Positions 32,909 to 43,650 of a stretch of 64,000 nucleotides of DNA are shown in pieces (positions within the stretch are counted from its first letter, which is position 1; each line of letters opens with the position of its first letter). The stretch is from Pristionchus mayeri (taxonomy: Eukaryota > Nematoda > Chromadorea > Rhabditida > Neodiplogasteridae): assembly GCA_036245805.1 (NCBI GenBank), contig BTRK01000004.1, positions 45,138,690 to 45,202,689 on the forward strand, given 5' to 3'. Made by a program: the position numbers and the translations under genes. The notes beneath the pieces are model-generated. The model did no database searches and was not told the origin of the DNA. It saw only the letters and a list, made by a program, of their open reading frames with translations.

Positions 32909-35900
32909 GGGCTTTTAAATTTACTTTACTTAGCATTGATCATACAAATTATTTTGTTATAGCTCAGATGAAGATATCACTGATGACAGAGAAATGGATG
33001 TAAGATTATGAGAACATCGCCAAATTGCCAAGTGGAAAAAAATCCAACATGATTCCAACCCCCGGAAAGTTCACTCCATGAAGTATTAATTAGACCGGTA
33101 ATCGACAATTCCCACCCGCATTTCTCCTCAATAATACACTACAGTACCTCTCTCCATAAACAATACCCCCCTCTACCGTACCTCTCTCCTCCCTCGCTTC
33201 CGAGAATGTCCGCCTTGCTCACTCCCAGTTTCTCAGCCAATGAATCCGCGACTGCATTTGCCCCGAGGAAGAGAGCATTCCAACTGTGCTGGTTCTGCAA
33301 GGAAACAATATTGATTGATTCAGATTTTTTTAACAATTGTTATATCCTGGATTCCATTAATATAATTGGTGAACAACTGATCAGAACGTAATTGAAATGC
33401 AATGTTCGGGGAAAGTACTTGTTACATTGATGAAACATGGAATGTAACACACGAGTAAAATACCTTGGCAGCATTCTTCTTCATCTTCTCTGATTTTTCC
33501 CTCTTGAACGAACTCTTTTCGTCCATTCGCTTCTTCTTGCCCTCTTCCGTCTAGAAAATACTTTTAAAGTAAATTCAGAAATATTTTTTTAAATCGTTGA
33601 CGAACGAACAGATCGAACATAAAATTAGTATAAAAACATAAACTACGATGGCTCCAGCATAAGCCGATCAGGACTTTTCGCTACTATTCACCCAGTGTAA
33701 CTACAGGTTTAACGTAGTTCTAAAATGAAGATAATAAGCTAAGCCCTCAATGTCATATGGAAAGAAAGGGAGAAAGCATAAAAAATAAGAGAAAGGGAAT
33801 GAATCCCTGCCCACCTCATCTCCCTCTTCCTTCTTCTCCTCTCGCTTCTCCTCTCCAGGTAGAATGTGCAGCATGCGACCCTGCAATCGATCGATAAATA
33901 TTTCTATCTATCCGTGTCATTTCAAAGCACTTCCAATACCGTAACCCTACCGTATACCTTGAAGATGCTTCCATCCAACTTCGCGTAAGCTGCCACTGCT
34001 GCCTCGGGGAACATGAACTCGACGATGGCGAATCCCTTACAGGCGCCCGTCGATTTCGCGATGATCACCTGATTATTTTTCGTTCAGTCAGGGCCCATAC
34101 TTTATTGAAAATATAAACTTCGTCAATAACTTAACACCTTGTCATAACATGAATATTACGGATTGGCTTTTTTTCTCATCACCTTACTATCACTCGATCA
34201 TGTGGCAAAAAAATACGAGCACGCCGAAAGCATTCGGCACGCGAATGTCATAAGATCAAAAAATTCTCAAATCAATCGATATTTTAAAAATCAATAATCA
34301 ACGTACCTGAACCTCCGCCAACTCTCCAAATGGCTTGAATAGCGCCCTTAGGTCAGCCTCAGTCGTCGAGAAGGGAAGATTGCGAAGGAAGAGGCGACCA
34401 GTGTCCAAAATGGAGTCGCGCATCTGAAACGTTTGCATTACATTTCGAATTCATGTTTCGGAAGGACTATGAACAACCGGTGAACAACTAGTGGCGATCC
34501 CGCATCCATGGTCATTCGAAATTTACAACCCTCACTTGCTCGCTTCAGAGGGTGAATGATAGGAAGCAGATTGCACATATACCATTGGTCAAACGGCTAT
34601 TTAACAAAAATTAACAAGATCGCACCTTAGCCTCCTCCTGTTCCCTGGTGAGTTCGGGATTCGCCAGCCCTCCTCCCTTCTTTCCCTTCTCTTTCCCCTC
34701 CTCTCGCTCCCTCTGCCTCTCCTCGTGGGGATTCACACTGCCAGGCACCGCCACCACTGAGATCTGCAAATATAGGAAATCGATACCGTACTTTAGATGA
34801 ATATGAGCGAAACTACGCGGAAACGCGGGAATTGTTATCGTGAATCGGTACAGCAAAAGCGTACTACGATAACTTGGCGCGTATGCGTAGTGCACGCGTG
34901 CCATGTTATGTTACTTAACTGGACAGGAAAGATCAAATGGATCGTGCTCAAAGCTACCATTTACCTTGATCCACACTACCCCAATCTACAGTATACCTTG
35001 TATCCTCCAAGGAATTGCGCATTCTTCAGTAGGGCTCTCTTCACATCTCCAGTCTTCTCGAATGAGACGAAAGAGGCGGCCACTTTGTCGTCCTTCACCA
35101 CCTGGAATACGGTGGGATACTGTAATCACGCAATCTCTTGCAGCATTTTACACTACTCTGGATCTATTGACCTGAACAGTATGATCTATTGATCCTAGGA
35201 TCGATAATATGATAGGATATTACAGTACCCCGCAACCATAGTAGTCCAGTACCCCGCAAACACAGTTGTCATAACTGTTCAAATTGGTATGACGAAAAAA
35301 ATGACGCAAAAAGCTCCCTGCATATCAGCGTTTCAGTCTACTATTTTGATCAGGTCCAAGTGGAAGCCTCGATTTTATCGGGGTGCAATTTATAAATTTT
35401 ATCGGGATTTTAAAATATCCAATATCAAATCTCGCGCGATCTGTGTTTCGCACTCATTATGAGTGCGATCCAAAGAAATGGTTGGCAATAAGCGCGACGT
35501 TTGACTGCTATGTACACCACAGAAATATTTGATAAAAACAATGACCTTGAGCGCCTTGACTCGAATGGGCGCGAACCAATCCTTGACGTGCTTCTGTTTG
35601 ATCGACGAGGGAAGACCAGTGACAATCACGGACAGATGAGTGTCTCCTGGAAATATTGCATGAAATTGATGATCAGATCATCATCATCATCATTCCCGTA
35701 TGTTATGGCATGGATGGCACCATTTTTCCATTCAATCGGATATCTTCTACAAAAGCGCCCACATTACAAACTTATAACATAACTTCAAATTTCGAAAATT
35801 TCAGTGGTACACCTCACTCATTACAGATGCTTGAGCAATAAAGATGAGCATGATGCGCCATTTTATAAGAAAGGAAACATTTGATAAGGACGGTACCTTT

Positions 35901-37954
35901 GATATCCTCAAGCAGCATGTTGACCAGACCCTCATCCCTCTCGGCCTCTTCCTTTGAGATCACGGGAGTCTGAAAAATTCGCAAATACTAACAACGGAGA
36001 CACTTGGTTTCGTGTTGCGCATGACTGATAAAAAACGGAGTTAGTTATGTGGCTAGTAAATTCGGCATCCATATTAAGAAAAAGTGAAAACGGCGTCTAA
36101 AAAGGAACCGGATTCTTGTTGAATTGTTGAAATCAGTATAACAAAAGAGTTATTCTGGATATCACTTTTGACTCAACAACATTTCACAACTTCCGGATAT
36201 TGAGGTAGTAAAAGTAGAGTTTCACAATACCTTGTCCTCCTCTACGTTGACTCCTTTTGCCTCGAGGAAATTCCGGAACTCCTCGGCTCTCTTCGCTTTC
36301 TTGTTCTGATTGGAGGCTGAGTCCGCCTCCTCATCATCCTACAAGCACAATATTATTAGTCTGATGAAGAACTGACCTAAGCTATATCGGCATTTGCAAA
36401 TCAGTGAATTCAGTTGAACGTGCGTTTCTCAAGTCTACTCTCGCCAGCCGGCGTTGCTATAGAATACTTCACTTGCAAATTCAGTTTCATAACTAGAGAA
36501 AGAATTGCATCACAATTATCCCTGCTACGCTACTGGCAGAGTAAATTCCAGGCACGGAATTCTAGATTCAATAATGTTACCCAAGTGGTTGCAGATTTCA
36601 ACTCCATTCCATAGCACAGAAACTACAAGAGCTATGATCGAGGTAGCACCGATGATTCAAATATACGGAAAATCTCGTGGCATAAAGCCAACAATGTATA
36701 GTATTATTTTACCATCGTGTAAGTCCGGCACTAAGTCTTCTGAGAACTATGACGTCACTCCGCCTTTGATGTATCAAAGGCATGACGTCATAGTTCTCTT
36801 CCGACCTAGTGCCTGTAACTCCCAACCTGCTCCTCCTTCTTCTGCTTCTTCTGCGGCGCAGCGGGAGTCTCGTCACCGTGCTTGCGCTTGTAGGCACTTA
36901 AACATTTAAAAATATATTTACAATATTAAAATAATCGGAAAATGGAAACCTATTCAAGAGTTCTACCAAAGGGAAGCACATGAAAGCTGAAAGGCTGATT
37001 CAAATGTACTTCGCATGGACGGATCTCTTCGGCACTATGCCCATTCCCAACTATTTTGTGTTGCGCGATATAAAAATTGAAAATGATTACAAAGACGGCA
37101 CTTGGTTTCATGTTGCACATGGGTTATATCAAACGGGAACAGTTCTGTGGCTATTAATTTGAAGTCCAAAGGGGAAAAACAAAAAAAACCCCAAAATAGG
37201 CGTACCTGCTTTCCTTGGCGTACTTGCTCCAGGCGCGCGGCTTGGTGTTATCTCCGAAGCCCTTGCACTCCTCTACCTAAACGGAAACTAATTAAAACGG
37301 GATTTGCATCTTTTCAAGCATTTTTGCTGCTTCGAATCCAGGTTAGCTACCATTTTACTAATTAAAACTCGTTAGGGACGCTAATTGCATCATTTCGTGC
37401 AAGATTGCACTCCTTACAGGCAAAGTTAGCTGCAATTGTCGGGTTTCAATCGTTATTAAAAATTATAATAATCGATTACCTGCAGTTTATACGAGCCGAT
37501 GAAGGTGTCATTCGTCTGGCCGATAGCCTCTCGGCCACACTCGCCGCCCTCGAATCCGACGAACGCGAAACGGCGGAACTTTCCCTCCTAAACAAGTTTC
37601 TCGCTTTTGTGTAATTCTGCATTGGTTTCCGATAGATTTAAGGCAACGTAACTAGCTCATCAACTAGTTATTACACTCAGAAACACTTAAAAGTATCCCA
37701 AGGATGAAATTCCTGCTAAATCACAGGTTTACACAACGATTTTAGGGCGGCAAAAAACAACTAACCTTGGTGAACTTGAGCGCGCAGTCCGTGATGGTGC
37801 CGTATTTCTGCAAATATTTAGCAAATTAAATAATAAAATCAGCACAATAAGGCGAAAGCTGGATGAAAGAAGTAAGTGGGCCGACCTCGAAAACTGCCTT
37901 GAGCTGGTTCTCACTGCAGCGAGGCGGTAGTCCTTTGACGATGATGCGCGACAT
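28381..37954 (-). CDS. rbd-1: RBM19/Mrd1/RBD-1 homologue, six RRMs, 30 exons, 908 aa
   Basis: Conserved nucleolar RNA-binding protein needed for early 18S pre-rRNA cleavage in the small-subunit processome (family knowledge). Start MSRIIVKGLPPRC matches the family start. Exon 3' to 5' limits: 37886-37954, 37766-37807, 37480-37587, 37206-37276, 36827-36896, 36231-36338, 35897-35969, 35546-35646, 34997-35101, 34626-34763, 34307-34423, 33958-34068, 33815-33880, 33464-33550, 33182-33294, 32742-32819, 32423-32565, 32146-32207, 31839-31970, 31365-31466, 31068-31179, 30619-30737, 30237-30347, 29885-29968, 29681-29743, 29269-29340, 29126-29180, 28945-29025, 28805-28856 and 28381-28462. They sum to 2727 nt with all phases matching. 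RRM1 about 1-80 (RRFAFVGF), RRM2 185-255, RRM3 304-385 (CKGFAIVEF), RRM4 500-575, E/K-rich linker 576-669, RRM5 680-762 (MGFGFVQF), RRM6 786-864 (HRGFGFVDF). No lesion seen. The nematode name is used by homology. Confidence 0.95.
32849..32906. repeat. (TC)n microsatellite, about 29 units
   Basis: An uninterrupted TC run in the intron upstream (on the minus strand) of rbd-1 exon 16 at 32742-32819. On the coding strand it is a GA tract about 30 nt before the acceptor, where a polypyrimidine tract would be expected. Confidence 0.95.
36721..36818. repeat. Hairpin in rbd-1 intron 5
   Basis: GAGAACTATGACGTCA at 36741-36756 is inverted at 36783-36798, and the outer arms AGGCACTA/TAGTGCC continue the stem. 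About 98 bp in total, MITE-like. Each arm carries TGACGTCA, the CREB/ATF consensus, by chance or otherwise. Confidence 0.6.
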
Positions 37955-37990
37955 TTTAGACGATGTGGGGCATCAAATCTGAACAAAATT
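37955..37990 (-). promoter_or_regulatory. Candidate trans-splice acceptor of rbd-1
   Basis: ATTTTGTTCAG ends at 37979, leaving a 24-nt leader before the ATG at 37954. Same 24-nt spacing as the coiled-coil gene. Confidence 0.5.
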
Positions 37991-38216
37991 ATAGTAATTT
38001 AATGAAAGAAACCCGTTGAAAATTGGTTGCAACGAAAATTGAAAGCGATAATAGTAGAACCGCAAAATGAAAAACGGCTAAAATTACGGTAGCTGTAGAG
38101 TAGCTCAAATGCGATCGAGAAATAAGTTTTTTAAAAGTATTTTTAAAATTGCCCGTTCGATATATTTCTTTGTGTATTATTGAACACTCAAATAAGACGA
38201 GCAATTAATCACCTCG

Positions 38217-38650
38217 AATTATAAAATTTTATTATGAAATGCATTGTATCTTTCATTTTTTCTTGCAACACAGTGAAGAAGGTCTCTATTATCCTGTTAT
38301 GCAGAACCAGTACAATAAACTCATAGGTAATGCACAATTATAATATCAGATCACAGCGTATCAAAATGTTCTGAAGAAACAATCACGGAAAAGCAAAATA
38401 GTATCAGGTACTTCAACCATCTCTGCGACATCCATTCACCGGGCCTCTTTTCCCTCTTTCCCCAAGTATTCGGGATCTCGAACAGAGGGATTATCTCTTA
38501 TCGCCCTGGTCATCTAGGATAGAGAATGAGTCCGGCTGGACGTTCTCCCTTTATCACGTTCTCCCTCCATACTCTTCATACTTTCTTTCTTTAGCGCAAT
38601 ATTAATTTTAGTGGTCACACTGATCTGCTGTGAGCAGCAACGATGACATT
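38217..38650. repeat. Array cassette upstream of rbd-1
   Basis: 38311-38365 (AATGCACAATTATAATATCA) recurs at 62007-62061. 38437-38540 (ATTCACCGGGYCCTC... GGGATTATCTCTTATC...) belongs to a cassette seen again at about 38873, 44344, 60125 and 62807. No coding capacity is evident. This marks the start of the duplicated 38-64 kb array. Confidence 0.55.
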
Positions 38651-38656
38651 TGCAGA

Positions 38657-38746
38657 GCAATGGTCTGACTCTCTTCATTTTGCACGCTCTCTCGCCGGTC
38701 AGAGAGACGAGAGAGCGTGCAAACTGAAGAGGGTCAGACCATTTGC
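38657..38746. mobile_element. Hairpin MITE (GCAATGGTC type), 90 bp
   Basis: Ends GCAATGGTCTGACTCTCTTCA, inverted, around a core ACGCTCTCTCGCCGGTCAGA...CGAGAGAGCGT. Same family as 57282-57375. No clear target duplication. Confidence 0.75.
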
Positions 38747-39023
38747 GTCAATAACTAACGATTGAATCCATGAAAGAACAGTGAGTGCGTATTATTATTT
38801 TTTCCACCACCAGGTGCTGGAGCATCATTGTCTCCAACGCACCATGTACTTCAATAATCTCTGCGGCCCCCATTCACCGGGTCTTAATTCTCTGTCGCCC
38901 GAGTGTTTCGGCGACGCGAACAATGGGATTACATCTTATCACCGTGGTCATCTATGAGAGGGAGTGGGTCCAGCAGCTGGCATTGAGGCCATTCTTACTC
39001 TCCTTCGTACTATTTCCCTTAAT

Positions 39024-39671
39024 GTTACCCAACTCCCTTCAAAGTATTTGAATTGGAGCGTGCCTGATCAAGCCCGCTCTCTTGTTCTTGCATACTCTCT
39101 CACTCATTTTTCCTTGATCAGGCACGCGCGGAAATTCAAATAATTTTAAGGGTGTTGGGTAGTGTTGTTATTTCGAGCGCTCGTCGCTCGCGAGCGGGTC
39201 AAATGATTCGCTCGCGATCGCCAATCGCTCGCGAGCGATTTTGCATTACCGCTCGCGAGCGATCCTCTCGCTCTCGAATGGCTATGCAAAATCGCTCGCG
39301 AGCGATCTGTCAGAGAGGAATGAGAGGGAGAAGGGAGGGATCGATTTGCTCTCATCGCCCACCAATGTCAAGTACGCTTCAATGAGACTATTGATGCGCA
39401 TTCAGTGAATGGAATTTGATAACTCGACGAAACCTAACCGAAATTGGTGGGCGATGGGAGCAAATCGATCCCTCCCCTTCTCCCTCTCATTCCTCTCTGA
39501 CAGATCGCTCGCGAGCGATTTTGCATAGCCATTCGAGAGCGATCCTCGCTCGCGAACGGTAATGCAAAATCGCTCGCGAGCGATTGGCGCTCGCGAGCAA
39601 AATGAAATAACCGCTCGAGCGACGAGCGCTCGCAAAAAACGCTCGAGCGAACAACACTAGTGTTGGGTAAC
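39024..39671. mobile_element. Palindromic element interrupted by a second element
   Basis: Left end GTTACCCAACTCCCTTCAAA pairs with the right end, which is split: ...TTTAAGGGTGTTGGG (to 39159) and GTGTTGGGTAAC (39660-39671). Inside, GCGTGCCTGATCAAG and CTTGATCAGGCACGC form an inner stem. Removing the 39160-39659 insertion and one duplication restores the inverted repeat. Confidence 0.75.
39160..39659. mobile_element. hAT-like palindromic element rich in CTCGCGAG, 500 bp
   Basis: Perfect 8-bp duplication GTGTTGGG (39152-39159 and 39660-39667), ends TAGTGTTGTT and AACAACACTA. The arms contain more than ten GCTCGCGAGCGA-like self-complementary units and mirror each other around 39405. The open reading frames across it are by-products of the repeats. 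Confidence 0.88.
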
Positions 39672-39879
39672 TTTAATGAATACGCAACGGTACTTACTGC
39701 AAAATTCCCGCACAAGATCTTCTGAAACCGATAAGGTGACTTCTTGAAGCAATCGGTTCTCAAAACTTCAGACGATTCCACGATGCGTTTCCGATACAGT
39801 GTTTTCGCATAAAAAATATCTCCAACCCCCACCACCGATGAGTCTTTGCAATCATCCACTGCTAGTCAAATTACGAAAG

Positions 39880-40020
39880 TCCTCTCTTCTCATCTCTCCC
39901 TTACCATCGCCGCTAGCCACGCCCATTCACAAACTCCGCCCACCCTTGACTACTCCATTGAGCATCAGTCCTGTGTACTTCCTCTTGGATAATCCAGTCT
40001 ATTACTGCCGCATAAACTAC
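39880..40020. repeat. Segment duplicated at the right edge of the window
   Basis: GCCACGCCCATTCACAAACT through CATAAACTAC matches 63889-64000 in the same orientation, with about 20% differences. This implies that the 38-64 kb array continues past the window. Confidence 0.7.
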
Positions 40021-40237
40021 CTACTACGGTAACCATCCCAGGTTTCGATCAAGTGGTCTACCGACCCGTTATTAGTCGTTTCCCTATTGAGTAGTTCCTT
40101 GATGATTACAGGTGCAATTAGATGTTGATGTAATCATAACCGAATGCTCCGCAGGGTACGGCTTCAGCACCCTCTCCCTATCCCTTCCTCTAATCTACCC
40201 ACCACCTGATTACAGTATCCTCACTCGCTACAATATA

Positions 40238-40306
40238 CTCTCACGCGCAGCCTTGGTGTCAATCCAAGCATAGCTTTCGGTCTGATATCCCTGCTGCGCG
40301 CGAGAG
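40238..40306. repeat. Hairpin R1
   Basis: CTCTCACGCGCAGC pairs with GCTGCGCGCGAGAG, with one A/C mismatch at stem position 7. Inner segment TCCAAGCATAGCTTTCGG. Confidence 0.65.
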
Positions 40307-40370
40307 CTAATGCAAGTACAATTCCCTTCCCCCTGTTCTGGTACCGTGCCCATTACCGTATCCGGATGTT

Positions 40371-40438
40371 CCCGCTCGTGAACAACCTTCCATGCACCGT
40401 TAATTGATCACGGTGTTGGACAGCTGTTCACGCGCGGG
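40371..40438. repeat. Hairpin H1
   Basis: CCCGCTCGTGAACA pairs with TGTTCACGCGCGGG, one mismatch. Inner stem CACCG/CGGTG around TTAATTGATCA. Confidence 0.65.
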
Positions 40439-40923
40439 TTGCGATGCCTTCGAAATCCCATTCTACCTCCAGTACCGTACCGTAACCAATTGTAAATCAA
40501 CTCTCAGTACCGAAACAGTAATCATCATTCCCGTGTAGCTCAAAGGTGTTCCTGAACTTTGTGCATCGATGACCGGACGACCTACACGCGAGAGCTTCCG
40601 TTTCCTACCATACTTCGAACTTACCGTATCCCCGTATTGCCATTCTCAACCTCCACTCTCAAGCTCCGCCCACTTCCCTCTCCCTGCGCCAAAGTCCCAC
40701 ACCGAGTCACTAGTCAGTGAGTGTCAGGCCGTCTCTAGTCCTCAATCAACTTCGACTGATCTACAGTATCCATTGATACAGTACCCTGCCACTTCCCTGT
40801 TGAGCAGATGTGTGATTCTGTACTCGACTGGAATGCTCAGCAGGGGTTCGGGTACCGTACCCCTCCCTATGCTTCCTCTTATCCACCCCGCACTTCATTA
40901 CAGTACCCCACTCGCTACAGTAT

Positions 40924-40993
40924 GCTCTCACACGAATCCTGGATATAAGCCGAGCAATGATCGAGAGCTTTTATCCAGGCTCCGTGCGAGAGC
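40924..40993. repeat. Hairpin R2
   Basis: GCTCTCACACG pairs with CGTGCGAGAGC (A/C mismatch at position 7), then CCTGGAT pairs with ATCCAGG. Confidence 0.65.
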
Positions 40994-41075
40994 TAATGTA
41001 AGCATGGCTTCCTTCCTCGCGTATCTTACTGCACCTACCGTATGCCCACTCCAGTATCCCCACTCGCTGAAGTAT

Positions 41076-41146
41076 GCTCTCACGCGTAACCTGATTATCA
41101 ATCCGAGTAAATGTCACGGACTTGTAGTCCTGTTATGCGCGAGAGC
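41076..41146. repeat. Hairpin R3
   Basis: GCTCTCACGCGTAAC pairs with GTTATGCGCGAGAGC (A/C mismatch at position 7, one G-U). Inner stem TCCG/CGGA around AGTAAATGTCA. Confidence 0.7.
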
Positions 41147-41208
41147 TAACACACTACTCCCGGCCCATCCCTATACCGTATCCCCACCTACAGTACCCGC
41201 CCTTGAAT

Positions 41209-41271
41209 CCCCGCACGTGAACGCCATTTCATGTACTGAAAATTGATCATAGTGTTGTAAAGCTACGCGGG
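41209..41271. repeat. Hairpin H2 (3' arm shortened)
   Basis: CCCGCACGTGAAC begins as in H1 and the loop AAATTGATCATAGTGTT is alike, but the 3' arm is only TACGCGGG, so the stem is shorter. Confidence 0.55.
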
Positions 41272-41338
41272 TAGGGGTTACTTAAAAACTCATTCTACCG
41301 TACTTTCCCCAATATAGTATCCCCACTTGCTACTGTAA

Positions 41339-41407
41339 GCTCTCACACGAAGCCTGGATATCAGTCCGAGTAATGTTGCGGTCTGAGAATCAGGCTCGTG
41401 AGAGAGC
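41339..41407. repeat. Hairpin R4
   Basis: GCTCTCACACGA pairs with TCGTGAGAGAGC (A/A mismatch at position 7), then after a bulged A, GCCTG pairs with CAGGC. Inner TCCGAGTAATGTTGCGG. Confidence 0.7.
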
Positions 41408-41472
41408 TAATGTAAGCACAGCTCCTTTTCTCTCCAACCGATCTACATCTACCGTACTCCTCGCTACCGTAT

Positions 41473-41543
41473 GCGCTCACGCGTAACCTCAGTGCCAATC
41501 CGAGTAAATGCCACGGACCTGCACTCCTGGTACGCGCGAGAGC
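41473..41543. repeat. Hairpin R5
   Basis: GCGCTCACGCGTA pairs with TACGCGCGAGAGC, with mismatches at positions 3 and 7. Inner stem TCCG/CGGA as in R3. Confidence 0.65.
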
Positions 41544-41602
41544 TAGCGCACAACTGCCTTCCTTCCATTCCTGATATCGTATTCCCTCCGTTCCCTCAAA
41601 TT

Positions 41603-41677
41603 CCCACACATGAACACCTTTGCAATGTTACATGTATCGTAATGGGTAAAGTTATTGTAAAGTTGTTTATGTGCGGG
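41603..41677. repeat. Hairpin H3
   Basis: CCCACACATGAACA pairs with TGTTTATGTGCGGG. Stem positions 6 and 8 are A-T here, where H1 has a mismatch and G-C. Confidence 0.65.
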
Positions 41678-42587
41678 TAGTGGGCACACCAGAATAACGA
41701 AAAGCCCTTTTTTTCGTCAAGCGAGAAGCGTATTTTTTTCAAACGAAACGGCATACCATACACCTTGCCGTGCCTCTCCCTCAAATACACTCAAAAGGGA
41801 AAATGAAATACGGAGTTTGATTATTTATATTAGTGTATTCAAGACTGGAATGATTCCAAGCGGACTGCTGCGATGATTAACTACAGCTGCGACGGCAATT
41901 CCCCTGGTCTCATTCCTCCTTATGTCCTGCCAGCAAGTGCTCATTGACAGTTTGAGAGAAGTAGTTACTACAACGGCGTAGCAAGAAAATACCGATTCAA
42001 CTAACCAGCCCAGTTATTCAACAATCTCTGTGGCCTGCATCCACCATGTCTCTACATACAAGTATTCCACAGGTCGAACAAGGGGATTATCTCATACAAT
42101 CGAGGAGGATATTTAAACAATGGGTCTTGCGTGGCTACAGTTGTGCCTCTTATCATCGAGGTCGGCCTATCATAAAGAGCGATTGTGGGTGACCACAGCT
42201 GGCGGTTAGACCATTCTTCTCACTACTGGCCATCGGACTGATAAGAAGATTTCCCGCTCACTAAAATTTCCGATCGTGTGATTTCTCCACTTAGACCATT
42301 CATGAGAAAATCATTGCTTTCCCACACTTCCCACATTTTCTCCCTAATAAGCGTGTGATTCCCCCTATTTCCGTCACACGGGACCCTTAATCTACAGTAG
42401 CCCAGAGTATTTAGTGCTAAAGTTATCAACTGACTACCAACGTGGAAAATAAAGTCAGTCCTCGATACATGTCCACACTCCTGTCGTCATCTCACCTTTA
42501 GCTGAGGGTGGGTGGCTGTAACTCGAGTACCGGTTGCTCCCTCCCGATCTTGGCCTCGACTAGCCTACAAAATATCGATCTGCATAC

Positions 42588-42680
42588 CTCAAATCCCACA
42601 TGGTAAGAGATCTCCCATCAAGATGATGAGATCGGGCCTGCCATGCCTCAGCGCATAGAAGAATTCATGAGGAAGGTTAT
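42588..42680 (-). pseudogene. Yb module, copy 1
   Basis: A CTTTCAG acceptor at 42681 and GTATGC donor bound a piece reading PHEFFYALRHGRPDLIILMG then DLLPCGI and a stop one codon before the splice site. Compared with the other copies, the final EGVE is altered. Family not recognised; consensus of the module: LSRGFFYALRHDRP then IFLGDLFKEGVE. Confidence 0.45.
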
Positions 42681-43139
42681 CTGAAAGTGGAAGTGAATGA
42701 TTCTCTCAATGCTTCAAATAGCATATTTATCTGAATTCACCTAAATGAGCAAATATTTGGGGCCGCGAAATTGGTGCTTTACCGCTTCCACAATTCATCT
42801 TTCAAATTCCTTATCTGTTAGAAGCCACTCCGACCCTCCATACAACTAACATATTTTCAGTGCTAATTCTGCGCTCTTATTTTCATGATCTTCTACAGTG
42901 TATCTACACAAAATTAACAGATTCTGAGAGAGATAGACAACAACATGCAGAGTGGAGTGGTGCCTCCCTCACCTCCACTCTTGTAGCTCACGAAGTTCGT
43001 CGAATCGCTGCCTCATCAGAATGCAGAAAAATATGGAGATTGCAGCTGCACCATTATCATAACTTCAATGTTCGCCTCTGTTGTTAGGGACCACCAAGCA
43101 TTTCACTAATTGCACGTAGCTGTCTCAAAAATGATTTCC

Positions 43140-43650
43140 TTGGATTCCACTAAGGTGTAGAAACATTTTTTGTTCGCGAGTAACCTACAAAAAGTTCATA
43201 TTTTCTGAGATAAATGTGAATTTATACATCTTGTTTTCTCAAAATGTGAGACGCGTGAGCTAAGAAGAGCTCTAGTTCGCGTGCTTATGGAGAGCCGCGA
43301 ATTTTCTAAGTTTATATCAATAGTGGGGTGGTACCACCATGACATATCCAAAAATTGGACCTTTTCTCCAGTGCCCGCGTTTGTTATACAAGGACAAAGC
43401 TCACACGAGTTTTGGAACTTAAATATCATGTAAAAAACGCGGGCACTGGACGAAAGCTCCAATTTTTTGATATGTTATGGCCGAACTGGTCCACAATCGA
43501 TGTAAACTTAGAAAATTCGCGGCTCGTCACTGCTGCAAACACGGGAGTGCGTTATGTTCAAAATATATAATCGTTCCGCGAATAATTATGTTCCGCGAGC
43601 TATAGTAGACGCAGGCACTGGATGATCGTTCCAATTTTCTCAGAAAAGTT
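43140..43650. repeat. Palindromic element of about 500 bp
   Basis: CAGTGCCCGCGTTT (about 43371) is inverted at 43435-43448, and CGCGAATTTTCTAAGTTTA (43296) is inverted at 43504-43522. The axis is near 43405. A third GCAGGCACTGGA unit is at 43609. The arms are diverged and the ends unclear. Confidence 0.6.

Larger units (their letters stand above)
40218..41690. repeat. Array of eight structured hairpins, types R (5) and H (3)
   Basis: Order R1, H1, R2, R3, H2, R4, R5, H3, all in one orientation, spaced about 60-480 bp apart. R units share an upstream motif CCCCACTCGCTACAGTATG and a downstream GCTAATGTAAGCA. H units start CCCRCNCRTGAAC. The spacers are rich in TACCGTA/TACAGTA. Nothing similar occurs elsewhere in the window. 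Whether these are transcribed RNAs or remnants of a foldback element is not known. Confidence 0.7.

Noticed and set aside
39152..39635. Several S/R-rich ORFs on both strands
   Set aside because: They are translations of the CTCGCGAG repeat units of the palindromic element.
40569..41246. 225-codon plus-strand ORF, the longest non-transposon ORF on the right half
   Set aside because: It runs through hairpins R2, R3 and H2, has proline/serine-rich low-information content, no splice context and no recognisable domain. The open frame is explained by the C/T-rich repeat composition.
40218..41690. CRISPR array
   Set aside because: The repeats are diverged, unequally spaced and palindromic over most of their length, and the genome is eukaryotic.
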